From Cutaneotrichosporon cavernicola (Eukaryota > Basidiomycota > Tremellomycetes > Trichosporonales > Trichosporonaceae), in NCBI RefSeq assembly GCF_030864355.1, contig NC_083397.1, positions 2,232,001 through 2,296,000 of the forward strand: a stretch of 64,000 nucleotides of DNA, in the 5' to 3' direction. Below the pieces are notes generated by a model, which saw only the letters and a list, made by a program, of their open reading frames with translations, did not search any database and was not told the DNA's origin. This document shows, one piece after another, positions 11,820 through 24,686 of this stretch. The position numbers and the translations under genes are program-made. Positions within the stretch are counted from its first letter, which is position 1, and each line of letters opens with the position of its first letter.

Positions 11820-13117
11820 CTATAAGAAATACTCTATCGCCTGTTGTATTAGCGTTGTGCATAGCATGGACCCACTCTTGCCTGCTGTTGCTGCTGTGCT
11901 GGTCCATCGCGCTCGTTCTCGGGTGCCGCGTCAAACACGTTGAAGAATCGCTGCCCTCCTGGCGACACCTCTAAGATACTCGCCATGTTCCCACATCTGC
12001 TGTCAGCTCCCTTCCCAGGGGTTTGCTCACCGGTAGCAATAGTTTGGCGCGCTCCACACCGTACTCAGCTGGTCGTCAAACTGAACAGAGTAGCCCTCCA
12101 TGCAGAGCTGATGTGCGCGCAGCACGTGGTTCATCCCGTTGAGGGTGAGGAACTTTTTGACGATCGAACTACCGAACGTGTACCCGGCTCCTCTGGACGT
12201 TAGCGCGTCCCCGGCGACATAAAATTAATCAGCTCACCTTGGCGAGATGGCAAAGTCTTCCTTCCCTGGGTCAGGATCAGACCACACCAGGTCGGCCATG
12301 GGCCCCTCGTGCGGAATCTCACGGAAGCGGTCGATGACCTTGATCTGGTCGATGTGGTGGATACTGGGACTCAAGCCGCCGTGCACGCAGAAGATGGCGT
12401 CGTCAATCACGACCGACAGCGTGAGGAAGTCGAACATGTCGGTGAAATACTGCCACACCGTTGGCGATCCGTACTTGCGGGTACACTCGAGATAGAAGCC
12501 ATATGTCTGTAATCAGCTGCGTTGGTAACAAGAGGCGCTCAGTAATCCGTTCTTCGGAGCCGTGTTCCTGCAAGCAGTGTACGCCGGCCCCTCCCTCATG
12601 GGAGTCAGGTATCCTCGGAAGTTCTCATCCCTGCGCCTGCAACTGACGTACCTGTGTGACTGCGCGGCTCTCGTGATTCCCTCGGATGAGCTGGATACGT
12701 TCTGGATACCGCAACTTGAGGCATGTGAGTAGCGAGATCGTCTCGACCGAATGCAACCCGCGGTCAACATAGTCGCCTAGTGTCAGAGGGGAACGGAGAC
12801 CGGCGACCGAGCGCATCAGTTCCCCTGGGGTCGCAGCTCGGTACGAGCGCCGAGCCTCCAGGTGCTCGTTTTGGCTCACCAAGGAAGAGGTAGTTTGTAT
12901 TGGGCGCAGGTCCGCCGATACGGAAGATCTCAATGAGGTCGTGGAACTGGCCGTGGATGTCGCCCACGACCGTAACTGGTGAGCTCACGTGCACGACATT
13001 ACTCTCGCGCATGAGCACCTCTTTTGTCTTTTCGCAGATCTCGCGCAGCAGCGCCTCGCCGAGCAGCTGCTTGTCACGCAGGCGGTCGATGCACGCATCG
13101 AGGTCGAAGGGTGCCAT
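11820..13117 (-). CDS. PPG1: PP2A-like Ser/Thr phosphatase catalytic subunit, Ppg1 type
   Basis: A metallophosphatase of the PP2A/PP4/PP6 group, closest to yeast Ppg1, which is linked to glycogen metabolism and to the Far complex. Metal and catalytic motifs are intact: [18 protein letters not shown] (joined across an intron), [27 protein letters not shown] and YCYRCGN. ESNVVHV, TNYLFLG and [20 protein letters not shown] follow Ppg1 rather than PP4 or PP6. After [14 protein letters not shown] comes a poly-Gln stretch. A 35-nt intron (11841-11875, GTGGGT donor, CTAAT branch) then joins QQQAR to a 21-nt terminal exon encoding AIEYFL and a stop. That restores the C-terminal YFL tail that is carboxymethylated in this family. 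The length is about 310 aa. An in-frame upstream extension with a possible Met near 13411 is ignored because the family starts at the chosen Met. Confidence 0.9.
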
Positions 13118-13836
13118 GCATGAAGCGGGCGTGGGGTTAGGTGGACGAAGGGTGGCTAGGCCAGGCGTTCGTTTAGGCTGGAGGTTGGGAAGGAAGGGAA
13201 GGGGTATAGGTTGTTGTTGAACGGGACGAGACAGGTGATGGACGAACGGACGATGGACGATGGACGATGTAAAGATGGAATGAACGCCAACACACAAGTG
13301 ATGCAACCGTGAGGTTGTTGTGCCTGAGTAGTGATCGCGTGGCGGGTCAACAATGCTGGAGGCCCATGGAGCTCGAGGCGCTGAGCAATCGTTCGCACTC
13401 AAACAAATCATGCACTCTTCTTTTCGTTTCTATGCATGTGACAATACTCCTTCTGTGATGAATGCTGTTTGCGGCTGCTTGATCGAGTTGCAACAACTCT
13501 CAACTCTCAACTCAAGCAAGTCGTAAGGTTTGGGGCTCGTAACCAACATTGAACATTGGGTGGCGAATGTGTGGTCCGACGACGCGCGTTCTTGGCCTCT
13601 ACACCTATAACCTAACATGGTCCGCACGACACTACTCATCTCCGAGTTGACGGTCAACGCTTCGGGTGCCTGCATTTCCGAGAACGCGGAGCTGCTCAAC
13701 GACGCTCAAACAAGCCCTATTAACGGGAGGAACAAATAACGTATGACATGACAGGCACCACCCCCCTCTGACTGAACACTCGATTCCAACGACTCTGGTC
13801 CATCGCCACTACACCCTCCCCTAATCTCTTGACGCC
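13118..13836. other. Divergent promoter region between PPG1 and SRP54
   Basis: About 0.7 kb between two divergently transcribed genes. It should hold both 5' UTRs and promoters. I saw no further gene. Open frames on the minus strand are low in GC3 and carry no motif. Confidence 0.55.
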
Positions 13837-15795
<1,959 letters not shown>

Positions 15796-16375
15796 GCCTC
15801 AAGCCAAGCCCAGCAGAGGTCGGAGGGCAAGTGCCAGCGCACGCGCACCCGAGCACCCGAGCACCCGAGCACCACCTAAACAGCCCCGAATCCTATCACG
15901 CAGGTGCAACGTATCTGCCCTGCACTGCAGCATCATAGCATCAACCACACCAAACTACCATTGCTCGTGTCGCGCGCCAAGCTCGCCGCAAGCCGAGTAC
16001 ACAGCGTCTCACCTATACTAGCTATTCCGTATCAGCAGCAGAATGCATAACATCAGCGGTATTTTGGGCGCAAGTTGAGAGAGTTGTGTGATGTGGCACC
16101 ACACTGACCGGTTTGCCAAGTCACCCGTTCACCCCGCCCAGACCACCTGCACAACCACCACCACCGTCGCGCCAACATTTCGCATCGCTCTTCAGTGGTA
16201 TAAACGGAGCAGCGCCGGAAGAAAAGATGGCTGCCACACGCAAAGTAGTTAGGGGGTAAATAGAATAGCAGGCTGTCCGGCGCGGTCGAGGGCATGAGGG
16301 ACATGAGGGAGGGCATTATGGACATTCCTAGGCGGACTTGTTTCGGGTTGTGTTTGCGTTTGCGTCGCGCGCCGT
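15796..16375. other. Intergenic, convergent SRP54 and septin
   Basis: About 0.58 kb between convergent stop codons. The only visible structure is a short tandem repeat of CACCCGAG near 15846-15872. It is presumably 3' UTR sequence. Confidence 0.55.
15846..15872. repeat. (CACCCGAG)n short tandem repeat
   Basis: Three head-to-tail copies of CACCCGAG lie just downstream of SRP54. Simple sequence; no function inferred. Confidence 0.7.
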
Positions 16376-17801
16376 CTACTCGTATCCGGAAGAGTTCTGC
16401 TGCGCAAGACGAGCCTCGAGGACCTTGAGGCTGTCCTCCTTGGCAAGCAGCTCCTGGCGCTTGATCTGGATCTCGCGCTGGACCTTGAGTTCGATCTCGC
16501 GGAGCTTCTCCTCCTCGCGGCGGAGCTGCTCCTCCTTGAGGCGGACAGACTGGTTGGCCATGTCCTCGGGGAGGAGGGCCGTGTCCGCAGCGCTACTGTC
16601 AGTTAGAATTGAACAGGCTTGTACTCACGCGTCCCCACCGACCGAGCGCGAGAGCTTCTCGGTACGGTAGTTCTCGTAGAGGAAGTCGTGGGTGATCTCC
16701 TTGAGGTCTGTGAGGTGCGAGCCAAGGAGCGCCGAGCGGAGGCGGCCAAAGTCCGAGTGGTCCGGGTTATCAACCTCGACAATGCCCCAGGGGTAGCGGC
16801 GGCCGCGGACGGCCTCGCCGCCGATCATGATCTCCTCCTCGGCACCGACGATGGCGAAGGGAAGGAGGCCGCGGAGCTCGCGGTTGTCCGAGATAGTCTC
16901 CTCGTCGTCCTCCTCCGGGTCGTACGGGAAGTTGTACACGGGGATATTGTAGTACTCAATGTCCTCCATAATCTGTTGTTGTCAGCCTGGCTCACATCTC
17001 AATTGCTGAAACTCACGCGCTTCTTGAACGTCTTGAGCTCCGAGGGCGTGAGCGAGTCGGCCTTTCCGATAACCGGGAGGACGTTGACGCGAGGCGAGAG
17101 GCGGCGCATGAGCTCAATGTCCATCTCACGGAGCGCGTGGCCGGTGGGCTGGATAAAGTAGAGAAGTGCGTGAATACGGTTGTCACGGAAGCGGGGGTTA
17201 CGCTTGATACGCGACTCCTCGGCGAGAATGTCATCGTACTGGCGCTCAAGGTAGGCGCAAATCTCCTGGAAGCTGGGGAGGGTATGAGCAAAGATCGCGC
17301 ACTGACACCCACTTGTTTTCGTTGTCAATGCCCTCGCCAAAGCCGGGCGTGTCGACGACGGTCAGGGCGATGCGGACACCGTCCTCCTCAAGCTCAAAGT
17401 TGACGGGCTTGATCTGGATCTGGCGCTCAATGTGAGCCTCGGCAGCGACCTGCTCGGCGACAACGGGGTCGATCTCCGAGCGGGGGTTCTCGGGGTCACG
17501 GAGGAGCTCCTGGTACCGGTGCTTGAGGAGCGGCTCCTCAACAAGAGTGTTGACAAAGGTCGTGCGGCCAGTGCCGGACGCGCCTGAGGTCAGCTACATC
17601 GTCTCGGAGGAAGGGTGGGACGGTGGGACGATATCCGGCCACCATCGCCACGATGAGGAAGGACCGTGCACTGTCCTGCTGAGCCGACTCATCGCGCTAG
17701 CGTTGACGCGCGGCTGGATCGAGATACTCACCAACTACCATGATGGTGAGCTGGACGCCCTTCTTGGCTTGCTTCCTTCCTCGCGACGCGCGGTAGGCCA
17801 T
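16376..17801 (-). CDS. CDC11: Septin, Cdc11 type
   Basis: Septins form GTP-binding filaments at the bud neck and septum. Five exons (17732-17801, 17313-17583, 17017-17272, 16629-16972, 16376-16595) total 1,161 nt and encode 386 aa. MAYRASRGRKQ and a basic segment lead into the P-loop GASGTGRTTFVNTL. Arg in place of the usual P-loop Lys is a Cdc11-group trait. The G3 motif is VVDTPGFGEG. The G4 motif is VIGKADSLTPSELKTFKKRI, as in yeast Cdc11. The septin unique element is YPWGIVEVDN...LRSALLGSHLTDLK and LYENYRTEKLS. The last exon encodes a highly charged coiled coil of about 50 residues ending NSSGYE. Cdc11 normally occupies the end of the yeast hetero-octamer; this position is inferred from family membership. 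Confidence 0.93.
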
Positions 17802-18580
17802 GGTTGATGAGAGGACGCGTGGAGGTTGTGAGTTGAGATTGAGGCACGGTCCGGCGCGTGAACGTCGGTGTGTGAGGTTTGGTTAAGCGAAGGGTTGAGG
17901 ATGAGGAAGGGGTGCCAACCAGGATGAGCAGTCGCGAAAGTGAGATGTTCTAGTATTGCACCGAGTTGGAAGGCCGAGTGATGAGGAGGAAGGAGTTTGC
18001 GAGTCGGAGCGAGTAAGAGGGCGGGGGGAGGGGGTGGGACGTGGTGGGTGTGTGGGTGTGTGGGTTTGAGAGTGTGACTGTTGGATGGACCTGGGGGCGT
18101 GGTGCGTGTCTGGCGTCTCAAAGAGGGTAACCGCGGGAAGGGGGTTGCACCTGGCCACCTGGGACACCTTTAGACCTTGGAATACTTAGGTCAAGTGCTG
18201 TGTAGTACAACCCAGTCTGTTTGAGCCAAAGGAGGTCAAAGCCGAGGTCAGTGTGCCTTATGTCCATGCGTCCAGGGTACAATCCGACGGCCCCAGGCGT
18301 TTCCCTTTATCCTTCCTCCACGTCCCGTTTCCATTTCTCCCTCCTCAAACCGCGTTTTTATTTAATCCACCTCTTTAAATCTTCGCGTGGCATATCTGGT
18401 CCCTTGTCCCTTGTAGTATGAAACACGAGGCCTTCCTCGATGATCCTCTACCGTACCAACCTCATCATTCCAGAATCCAACAGGTAGGCCAATCCAACTC
18501 GTCACCGTCACCGTCACCATCACCATCACCGACATTGCAATCGTCACTCGAGTCGCAAGTCGTCTCCAACCACCACAATC
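17802..18580. promoter_or_regulatory. Divergent promoter region of CDC11 and COG3
   Basis: About 0.78 kb between divergent start codons. It contains purine/pyrimidine-skewed tracts and a (TCACCG/TCACCA)n repeat at about 18501-18530, just ahead of COG3. No gene was recognised. Confidence 0.45.
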
Positions 18581-21412
18581 ATGTCCCGCCCAGCAACTCC
18601 GGGCGGGTTCAACCTCCGCCGCACTCCCCTCCCACAAAGTGGAGCAGCTTCGCGAGCAGGTACACCACTCGCGGCCAAGCACGTCATCTCGCTAGGAGAT
18701 TGGGAGGCGCGCGCACCTCTCTCGGACGATGAGGTCCAGAGCATCACCCTCATCAAGGAGCGCTTCAGCGAACGCCCATTACCCGACAAGGTGACCTATT
18801 CCCTCTAAAACCAGCTGACAGCAGTTCTCCCAAGCTGATGGGTCACGGCCCGGGACCCCACGCAATAGGCAGGTCGAGCGGATAGTGCACTCGCGGGCTG
18901 GGAGTGCGAGCGCCCCACCCACTTCGCCTGGCACACCAGTGCCGTCGGGGCTGTCACAAGATGCGCTGCATCAGCTCGCCATCGTTACACCCCAGCAGTT
19001 CCACGACCACTTTGCGGCGCTGGCACTATCCGCAGAACACGAGCAAGACAGCCTGTATCGGGAACACCTGGCAGAGATATCGGGACTAAGGGAGAAATGC
19101 GATGGGCTCATCGAGCTGCTTCGCGAGGGCGAGGGCGAGGTCGGCGATATGCTCAAGGCCCTCGAGTACGTCGAGGAGCGCAGCGAGAGCCTGCGCGGCG
19201 CCTGCGAGGATCTGTTGGAGGAACAGGTGAGCTTCTGCATAGAAAGTTGTAGCTAACACCAGACGCACCTCTTGACGCACACGTCAGAGCTTGCGCACCG
19301 GTTGGGATACTTCACCTTCCTTGACACGGCGCAGCGCATGCTCAACAATCCCGGCAACGAGCTGGTGCTGCACCCCGACTTCTTGCCAATGGTGCAGCGC
19401 CTGGACGAGTGCATCAGCTACCTTGGAGAGAATGTGAGCCCCTTGCTGAGGACTTGAGCTGATATCAGCGCGACTTCAAGGATGCTGAGCTGTACCTCAT
19501 CCGCTATCAACAGTGCATGACGCGGAGCATGACTCTCATCCGTCTCCACTTTGTCGCGGCCATCAAGGCCCTCGGTATGGAGATCGGGAGGCGCGTGTCA
19601 GACAAGTCGCTATCCGAGACAGTCAGGCGCGGCCTCGTCTACAACCGCTTTTCGTCGCTGTCGGCATCCTTGCGGCCGCTCATTGCCGAGCTCGAGCAAC
19701 GCATCAGTGCGAACAAGGACGAGCTACCACTCATCCTGGCGGATTGCCACACCGCTTACGTCTCGGTACGACAAGCGTTGATCGGCCCACGCGTCGCAGA
19801 GGAAATAGCAAGACTCGACCCAATGCACAGCGAGCTCGTCGACCTCACTCGCGCCGGATGCAGCTACTTGAAGCAGACGTGCCAGGACGAGTTTGAGCTT
19901 TTCAAGCAGATTTTCCTCTCGGGCGAGGCGCAGTTGTACGGCTTCCTCGAGGGTCTCTGCGATCACCTGTATGACCACATCAGGCCACGCATCCTGCACG
20001 AGCCGTCCCTCACCGTCCTCCAAGAGGTCTGCACTGTGCTACAGGCCTTGATGGTGCAGGACATCGGCGATGACGATGACGATGACGAGGTTCTCATCTT
20101 TACCCCTTCCTCAGCCGGGTTTGCCTCTCCGATGATGGACCGCGACGATTACTTCGGCGGCCTCTCGCCAACCAGCCCGAAGCTGAGTCTGCGCCGCATG
20201 AGCTCCGCCGTTTCTGGCACACGAGGTGGCTCGCATGCGCAGACGCCCGTACCGCGCAGGCGCAGGAAGCCGCTCACGAGGCTACACACTGAGATCCTCC
20301 TCAAAATGGTTCTGCAGGACGCGCAGACGCGTCTCGTCTTCCGTGCCCAGGCCCTCATCCAGTCCGACGTGCAGTACTACGCTGCGAAGCCCGGCGATCT
20401 CGACTACCCCGAAAAGCTTCAGTCAGAACGTGAGTGCATGGCGACGCCTGTGCTGATATCGCAGCTGCTGGTCAGCCTCTTGTCCGCAGAACGGTCAACC
20501 TGTCGCTCGACGACGACGACGACGACGAGCCCGCGTTCTTATCCTTGCCGCCACCAGACGGGCAGGAGACGTGGTACCCCACATTACGGACGACGCTCTC
20601 TGTGCTGTCGTCTCTCTACACGCACATTGACGTAGGTGCTGATGTCGGCTTATTGTTGACACTTCCAGGAGGTCGTGTTCGTGGATCTCGCCCAGGAGGC
20701 GGTGTTGACTTGCCGCCGTTCGTTGTCAGCAGCAGCAGACATCATAGGTGCCAAGAAGGACAAAGGAGTGGACGGGCGTCTGTTCCTCGTGAGACATCTC
20801 CTTATATTGAAGGAGATGACGGGGGGTTTAGATCTCGGCAGGGCGAGCCGCCACCGCGACTGGCATGGGATGACCGACTTCCTCCGAGCGCTCATGGAGA
20901 ACGTCTCGTCTCTTGTTGGATACGGGCGAGGGACGCCCCGTGGCGACTTTGCGCCAGACGCAAAGACGGTGAGTTATTGCTCGGGCGTGACTGACGTCCA
21001 GGATCTCGACAAGGAACTGAAGCGCGCGTGCGAGGATCTCATCGAGCGTTGTACCCAGGCCGCGACCGCGCCCTTGCGCGCGTTCATAGACCGGTGCACC
21101 GGACATCTGTCAAGTCACCGTGGTAAGCTCGCGGAGCAGGAGTGGGCCAAGCCCGCCGCCGTGGCTGCCGTTCACGACGAGTTTCGCAAGACGGCCGAGG
21201 ACGAGCTGCTGCGTTGGCAGCGCGAGCTCATGATGTACCTCCAGGACGAGGAGACTGTGCGGGTGCTCGTCCCACCAGCGCAGCTCAGCATTGTTGACAC
21301 ATATCGTCACTTCCACGATCTCGTGCGGTCAGAGTACGACTTTTCGACTGCGGCTGCGCTGAGTACACCGTCGGCTGTTTCCGCGCAGCTCGAGGCGCCA
21401 CTGCGTGGCTAG
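18581..21412 (+). CDS. COG3: Conserved oligomeric Golgi complex subunit 3 (COG3/Sec34)
   Basis: A subunit of the COG tether that captures vesicles recycling within the Golgi. The start MSRPATPGGFNLRRTPLP precedes a disordered Ser/Pro-rich leader of about 100 residues. Several short introns separate exons that rebuild the Sec34 N-terminal coiled coil (ISGLREKCDGLIELLREGEG, then EYVEERSESLRGACEDLLEE). The conserved block HRLGYFTFLDTAQRMLNNPG...LDECISYL, YLIRYQQCMTRSMTLIRLHF and AIKALGMEI follows. Two Asp runs, GDDDDDDEV and LSLDDDDDDEPAF, interrupt the middle. The second comes from a GAC repeat near 20505-20528 and is kept in frame when the preceding intron is spliced to PAGQPLVRRTVNL. The C-terminal helical region ends LEAPLRG. 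Estimated length is about 840 aa, similar to other COG3 proteins. Confidence 0.92.
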
Positions 21413-22566
21413 TGTGGTCGTTTTCCTAAACGCGAGGGCCAAAAGTAGCATCTCTAGACGTGACATGATGCTAGGCGCTGTTGCTGAGGACGATCATCTG
21501 GTTTGAGTGTGGAAGTCACTTTGTGATGTGGTAGGATTGTGGCAGCACCTGTTCCTGAGTCAGAAGACAATTACCGGGATCTGCGCCACACGCCATTTGC
21601 ACAGACCCAGATACGTGGGGCCGCAAGTTCCGATCACAAAAGGGCGCCAGAGGCAACAGAGGCAACACCAACTGCAACTGAGACACAAGGTCATCACACA
21701 GCCACGGCCACGGTATGTAGGTATACTGTTATACTGGCACACGACCCACGGCGTGATAAATAAACATTATGCTGTATGCTGGCTTGGCTGAGCACTTAGT
21801 ACGAGTTGTGGTTGATTGTACAGGGTGGGGTGTTGGCTGGTATAGGTAGAATAAGATAATAAGGTACAGGGGCCAGGGCCCAGGGCCCAGGGCAAGGACA
21901 ACCTGGATTCCAAAGACGTCGAGATTCGAAATAGAGTGAGACTTTTGATTGGTTGGATTAGACAGTCATAAGGGTAATAATCCGGGGCAACGTCTGTTTG
22001 ATGGTCTGTGCGATGCGGCAACCGGCAAGATGAATCATATGATTGGATAAAATGAGCAGGTGTCAGGGTTCATATCAGGGTACGTCAGCGGCAAGTGATG
22101 CTTGGTGATGCTTGGTGATGCTGGTGACGTGCCACACATCACTAGACCTTATTCACTCAAGCGGTCATTAGGAACCGCTCTCTTGTGTTAATGGACAATG
22201 ATTAATCATCCCTCTATCCTCGGCCATTTCCCAAGTATCCAGCTATCCAAAGTGACTTTGATTTCTGGTCCCACCTGCCACCTGTTAGGTCAAGTCCAAG
22301 TCAGCTGCCCACGCACTTATAAAGCCCTACCAAGCTCACACGCCCCCATCTCTCTCCACATTAAACCCCCCTTCTCCCGTCGCCTTCAACCTCACCGACC
22401 CACCACTTGCACAACACTAACCACCCCATCTCCCAACAACAACTCTAGTCTTCATCAAGCCAGCCCGCAAGCGACATCGCCACCACCCTCAGCACTTCGC
22501 ACTCCGCCCACCATTTCGTCCGCATCCCCTCAGACCGGCGCCGCCACCGCCACTCCACAGGCCAAG
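21413..22566. other. Intergenic region between COG3 and an unknown gene
   Basis: About 1.15 kb holding the COG3 3' UTR and the promoter of the next plus-strand gene. There is a short repeat of TGATGCTTGG at 22096-22125 and a GGGCCCA-type repeat near 21875. The last 250 bases are CT-rich, typical of a fungal core promoter and 5' UTR. An open frame from 22198 runs through this CT-rich part but looks like leader. Confidence 0.5.
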
Positions 22567-23344
22567 ATGCCGTCGCAGCCAATCCCTATCGGTCAGGACG
22601 CCACTGCACCCCGCAACGCGCCGGGTGCCGGTCTCTCGCAGTCAGCCGGAGGCTTGTTTGGCAAGTGGAACGCATTCTCGATGAACAGCACCAAGGCATC
22701 TCCGCCCAAGGACAGCTTTGACGCGCACGCAGCCGACTCGTTTGGCGATATCGGCGACCTGCGCGAGCGCGGCTGGGCTGCCGCGCAGCACGGTGGCGCC
22801 CGTCGCGCAATGAGCATGAGCATGAGCCCGACAGCCGTGTCAGGCTTTACGCCCATGAGCCCGCCGCAGGCGACCGCGCTGCGTGACAACCTTGCTCGTG
22901 GCGAGGGCGCACTCCGCCGTCTCTCGCTCGGCGGTTTTGGCAGAGTGAGTAGTCCCCCCTCATACCTTTGCGTGACCGACGCAGATCCGCACAGTTGGGG
23001 CTTGGGGCCTGGGTCCGTGCGCCGGGAGAAGGTTACGCTGTTTCGACTCCACACACCCATCGCAAATCGCATCACTGACACCAGCCCACTCCGATGCCGA
23101 CGCAGGCCGCCCAGCCGTCGGCGCCTAACCCGCCGCCTGTACACGCGGCTCCGCCGTCGCAGCCTATGCTTGCGCCGCCGGCGCCGCCTGCCGACCACAG
23201 GCGCATGTCGCAGGGTCGTCGCCGTTTCTCCGAGTCAGGCGCCCGTCGTCGCGGGGTCAGCCCCGTGAGTTTCCTCGCTTTTCCTCTGACGGATCATTGC
23301 TGACGAAACAGATGGGCGAGCGCATCCTGCGCGACCACCTCTAA
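22567..23344 (+). CDS. Small disordered protein rich in RRxS sites, unknown function
   Basis: Not recognised as a named family. Three exons (22567-22944, 23085-23264, 23312-23344) total 591 nt and encode 196 aa. The protein is Ser/Pro/Ala-rich, without predicted globular domain, signal peptide or membrane segment. It contains at least four basophilic kinase-type sites: ARRAMS, LRRLSLGG, HRRMSQG and RRRFSES. It ends in an 11-codon exon encoding MGERILRDHL. The pattern of RR-x-S motifs plus a short charged C-terminus suggests regulation by PKA or a related AGC kinase; this is inference. A longer upstream in-frame start at 22198 would add a Pro/Ser/Thr-rich leader with leader-like base composition and was rejected. 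The 140-nt first intron is long for this window. Confidence 0.65.
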
Positions 23345-24038
23345 GAGCGCACACAAGCGCAAAGTTGTATGCGAGGGCAAACTGTCCTGCCCTTCAATTC
23401 TCACCGTCCTCATCCATCTCCATCTTTGTCCACACGGATCCACCATCCCACCCGATCCCACATCCATCCATTGTCCATTGCCACCATCACACCATTCACA
23501 CAACCACATCGAGCGCGTCGTAGCCGGAGAGACTAGAGGTAGTAGCAGTCAGAAGGAATCGAACAAGACGAAGCGAACGAACGAAGGCAGGAAAACAGAA
23601 AGAGAACAGACAACAGTGAACAGAGCAAAGCGTGGCCAGACTCGCCGGCGTTGTACCGCCCCGCTAGGTCGGAGCATGTAGGCTGAAGAGAGCGCGTGTA
23701 TGCATGTGTTGAGACCAGCGCGAAAGCGAGCGTAGCGAGCGGCAGTCGCACGTCCAGGTGTCCATTGGACCGCATGGGCTGGGCTGGCTGCCCACCCCGG
23801 CTATCGGTGACCGGCTATGTCCACGATAAGAATTGGGCAAGGCGCCCGTCCCGGACTGTGGCGGCACCATCAGGCATTCATTAACCGCGTCGGCGCGCTT
23901 TCCGACAAACACACAAACCGGCGCACATGAAGGACTGGGACAGTGCCAGTGCGTCCTGGACCACTCTCCACAGCGCAACCCCCGCTCAGACCTAACGCAG
24001 CCCGACTGTGTGCAGAGCATATGGGAGCGGGGCATCCT
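23345..24038. other. Intergenic, nothing recognised
   Basis: About 0.7 kb downstream of the RRxS protein. It shows simple AAGAG/GAACAG-type purine tracts (23540-23630), probably 3' UTR. No coding pattern or RNA gene was seen. Confidence 0.5.
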
Positions 24039-24296
24039 CTAGCCTGTAGTTCCCATGCAAAATGCTGTCGATGGAGCAAGCATAGCCCAGATGACGCCGA
24101 CAGTAACAAACTCAACTGATGTCCGTTCGCTGAGACTGCTCTGACTTGACCTGCAGATTCTGATGGTTGTGTGATTGGGAGGTATCTCACTCCGACCTAA
24201 GCCACGCAAGCCAGTTCATTACCGGCCTTCAGAAAGAGAGCGTACGCTCGCGAGCACGAATACGGCCACGGCGAGAAGTACAGTAAGGAGCGCCAT
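24039..24296 (-). CDS. Candidate two-exon micro-membrane protein (about 61-64 aa)
   Basis: A possible small gene, not matched to any family I know. Exon 1 (24223-24296) reads MALLTVLLAVAVFVLASV RSLSEG, one hydrophobic helix followed by a basic turn. It is followed by a GTAATG donor. Two alternative acceptors (before 24159 or before 24150) both continue the same open frame, giving 64 or 61 aa. The second exon encodes a polar loop and a second hydrophobic segment, EFVTVGVIWAMLAPSTAF, ending MGTTG. The codons of exon 1 are moderately C/G-ended. The intron has no clear CTRAC branch point, and the first ATG could lie inside a longer transcript. It sits in the 3' flank of the MFS gene. Low confidence: a chance pair of hydrophobic frames cannot be excluded. 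Confidence 0.28.
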
Positions 24297-24686
24297 ACCT
24301 ACGCCAGCATGGATGCGCGGAACCGACGCCAGCTCCGTCAGACAAGCGAGCTGGCCGCATTTTGATGGAGTAGCTAAGGCGGGATTGGGAGCGGGGGGAC
24401 CGGGAGCGAGTGGATTGGCAGTGCGAGACTGCGAGACTGCTAAAGCTGGGTGGAACAGTTCCGAGGATGGGGTAAGCTGGCCCAACAGAAACCGATTACG
24501 ATTTCATCCCAGTCCACTGGCCGGGGTCGGTGTGAGTGGGTGTAAGTGTGTGGCTGCGAGACGACATGATACTGAGGACTGAGGGTGAGCGGTGGTGAGT
24601 GGTACAGTAAGTGAGGTGTACAATGGGTGAATGGAAGACCCGATCCAGCCAAAACAAACCCATCTAATGCAGATATCTATGCTACA

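Noticed and set aside
13118..13411. N-terminal extension of PPG1 in the same frame
   Set aside because: It reads through the leader, lacks family similarity, and the conserved PP2A-type start is at 13117.
22198..22566. Longer N-terminus for the RRxS protein
   Set aside because: The segment is a CT-rich promoter and leader sequence with low-complexity translation.
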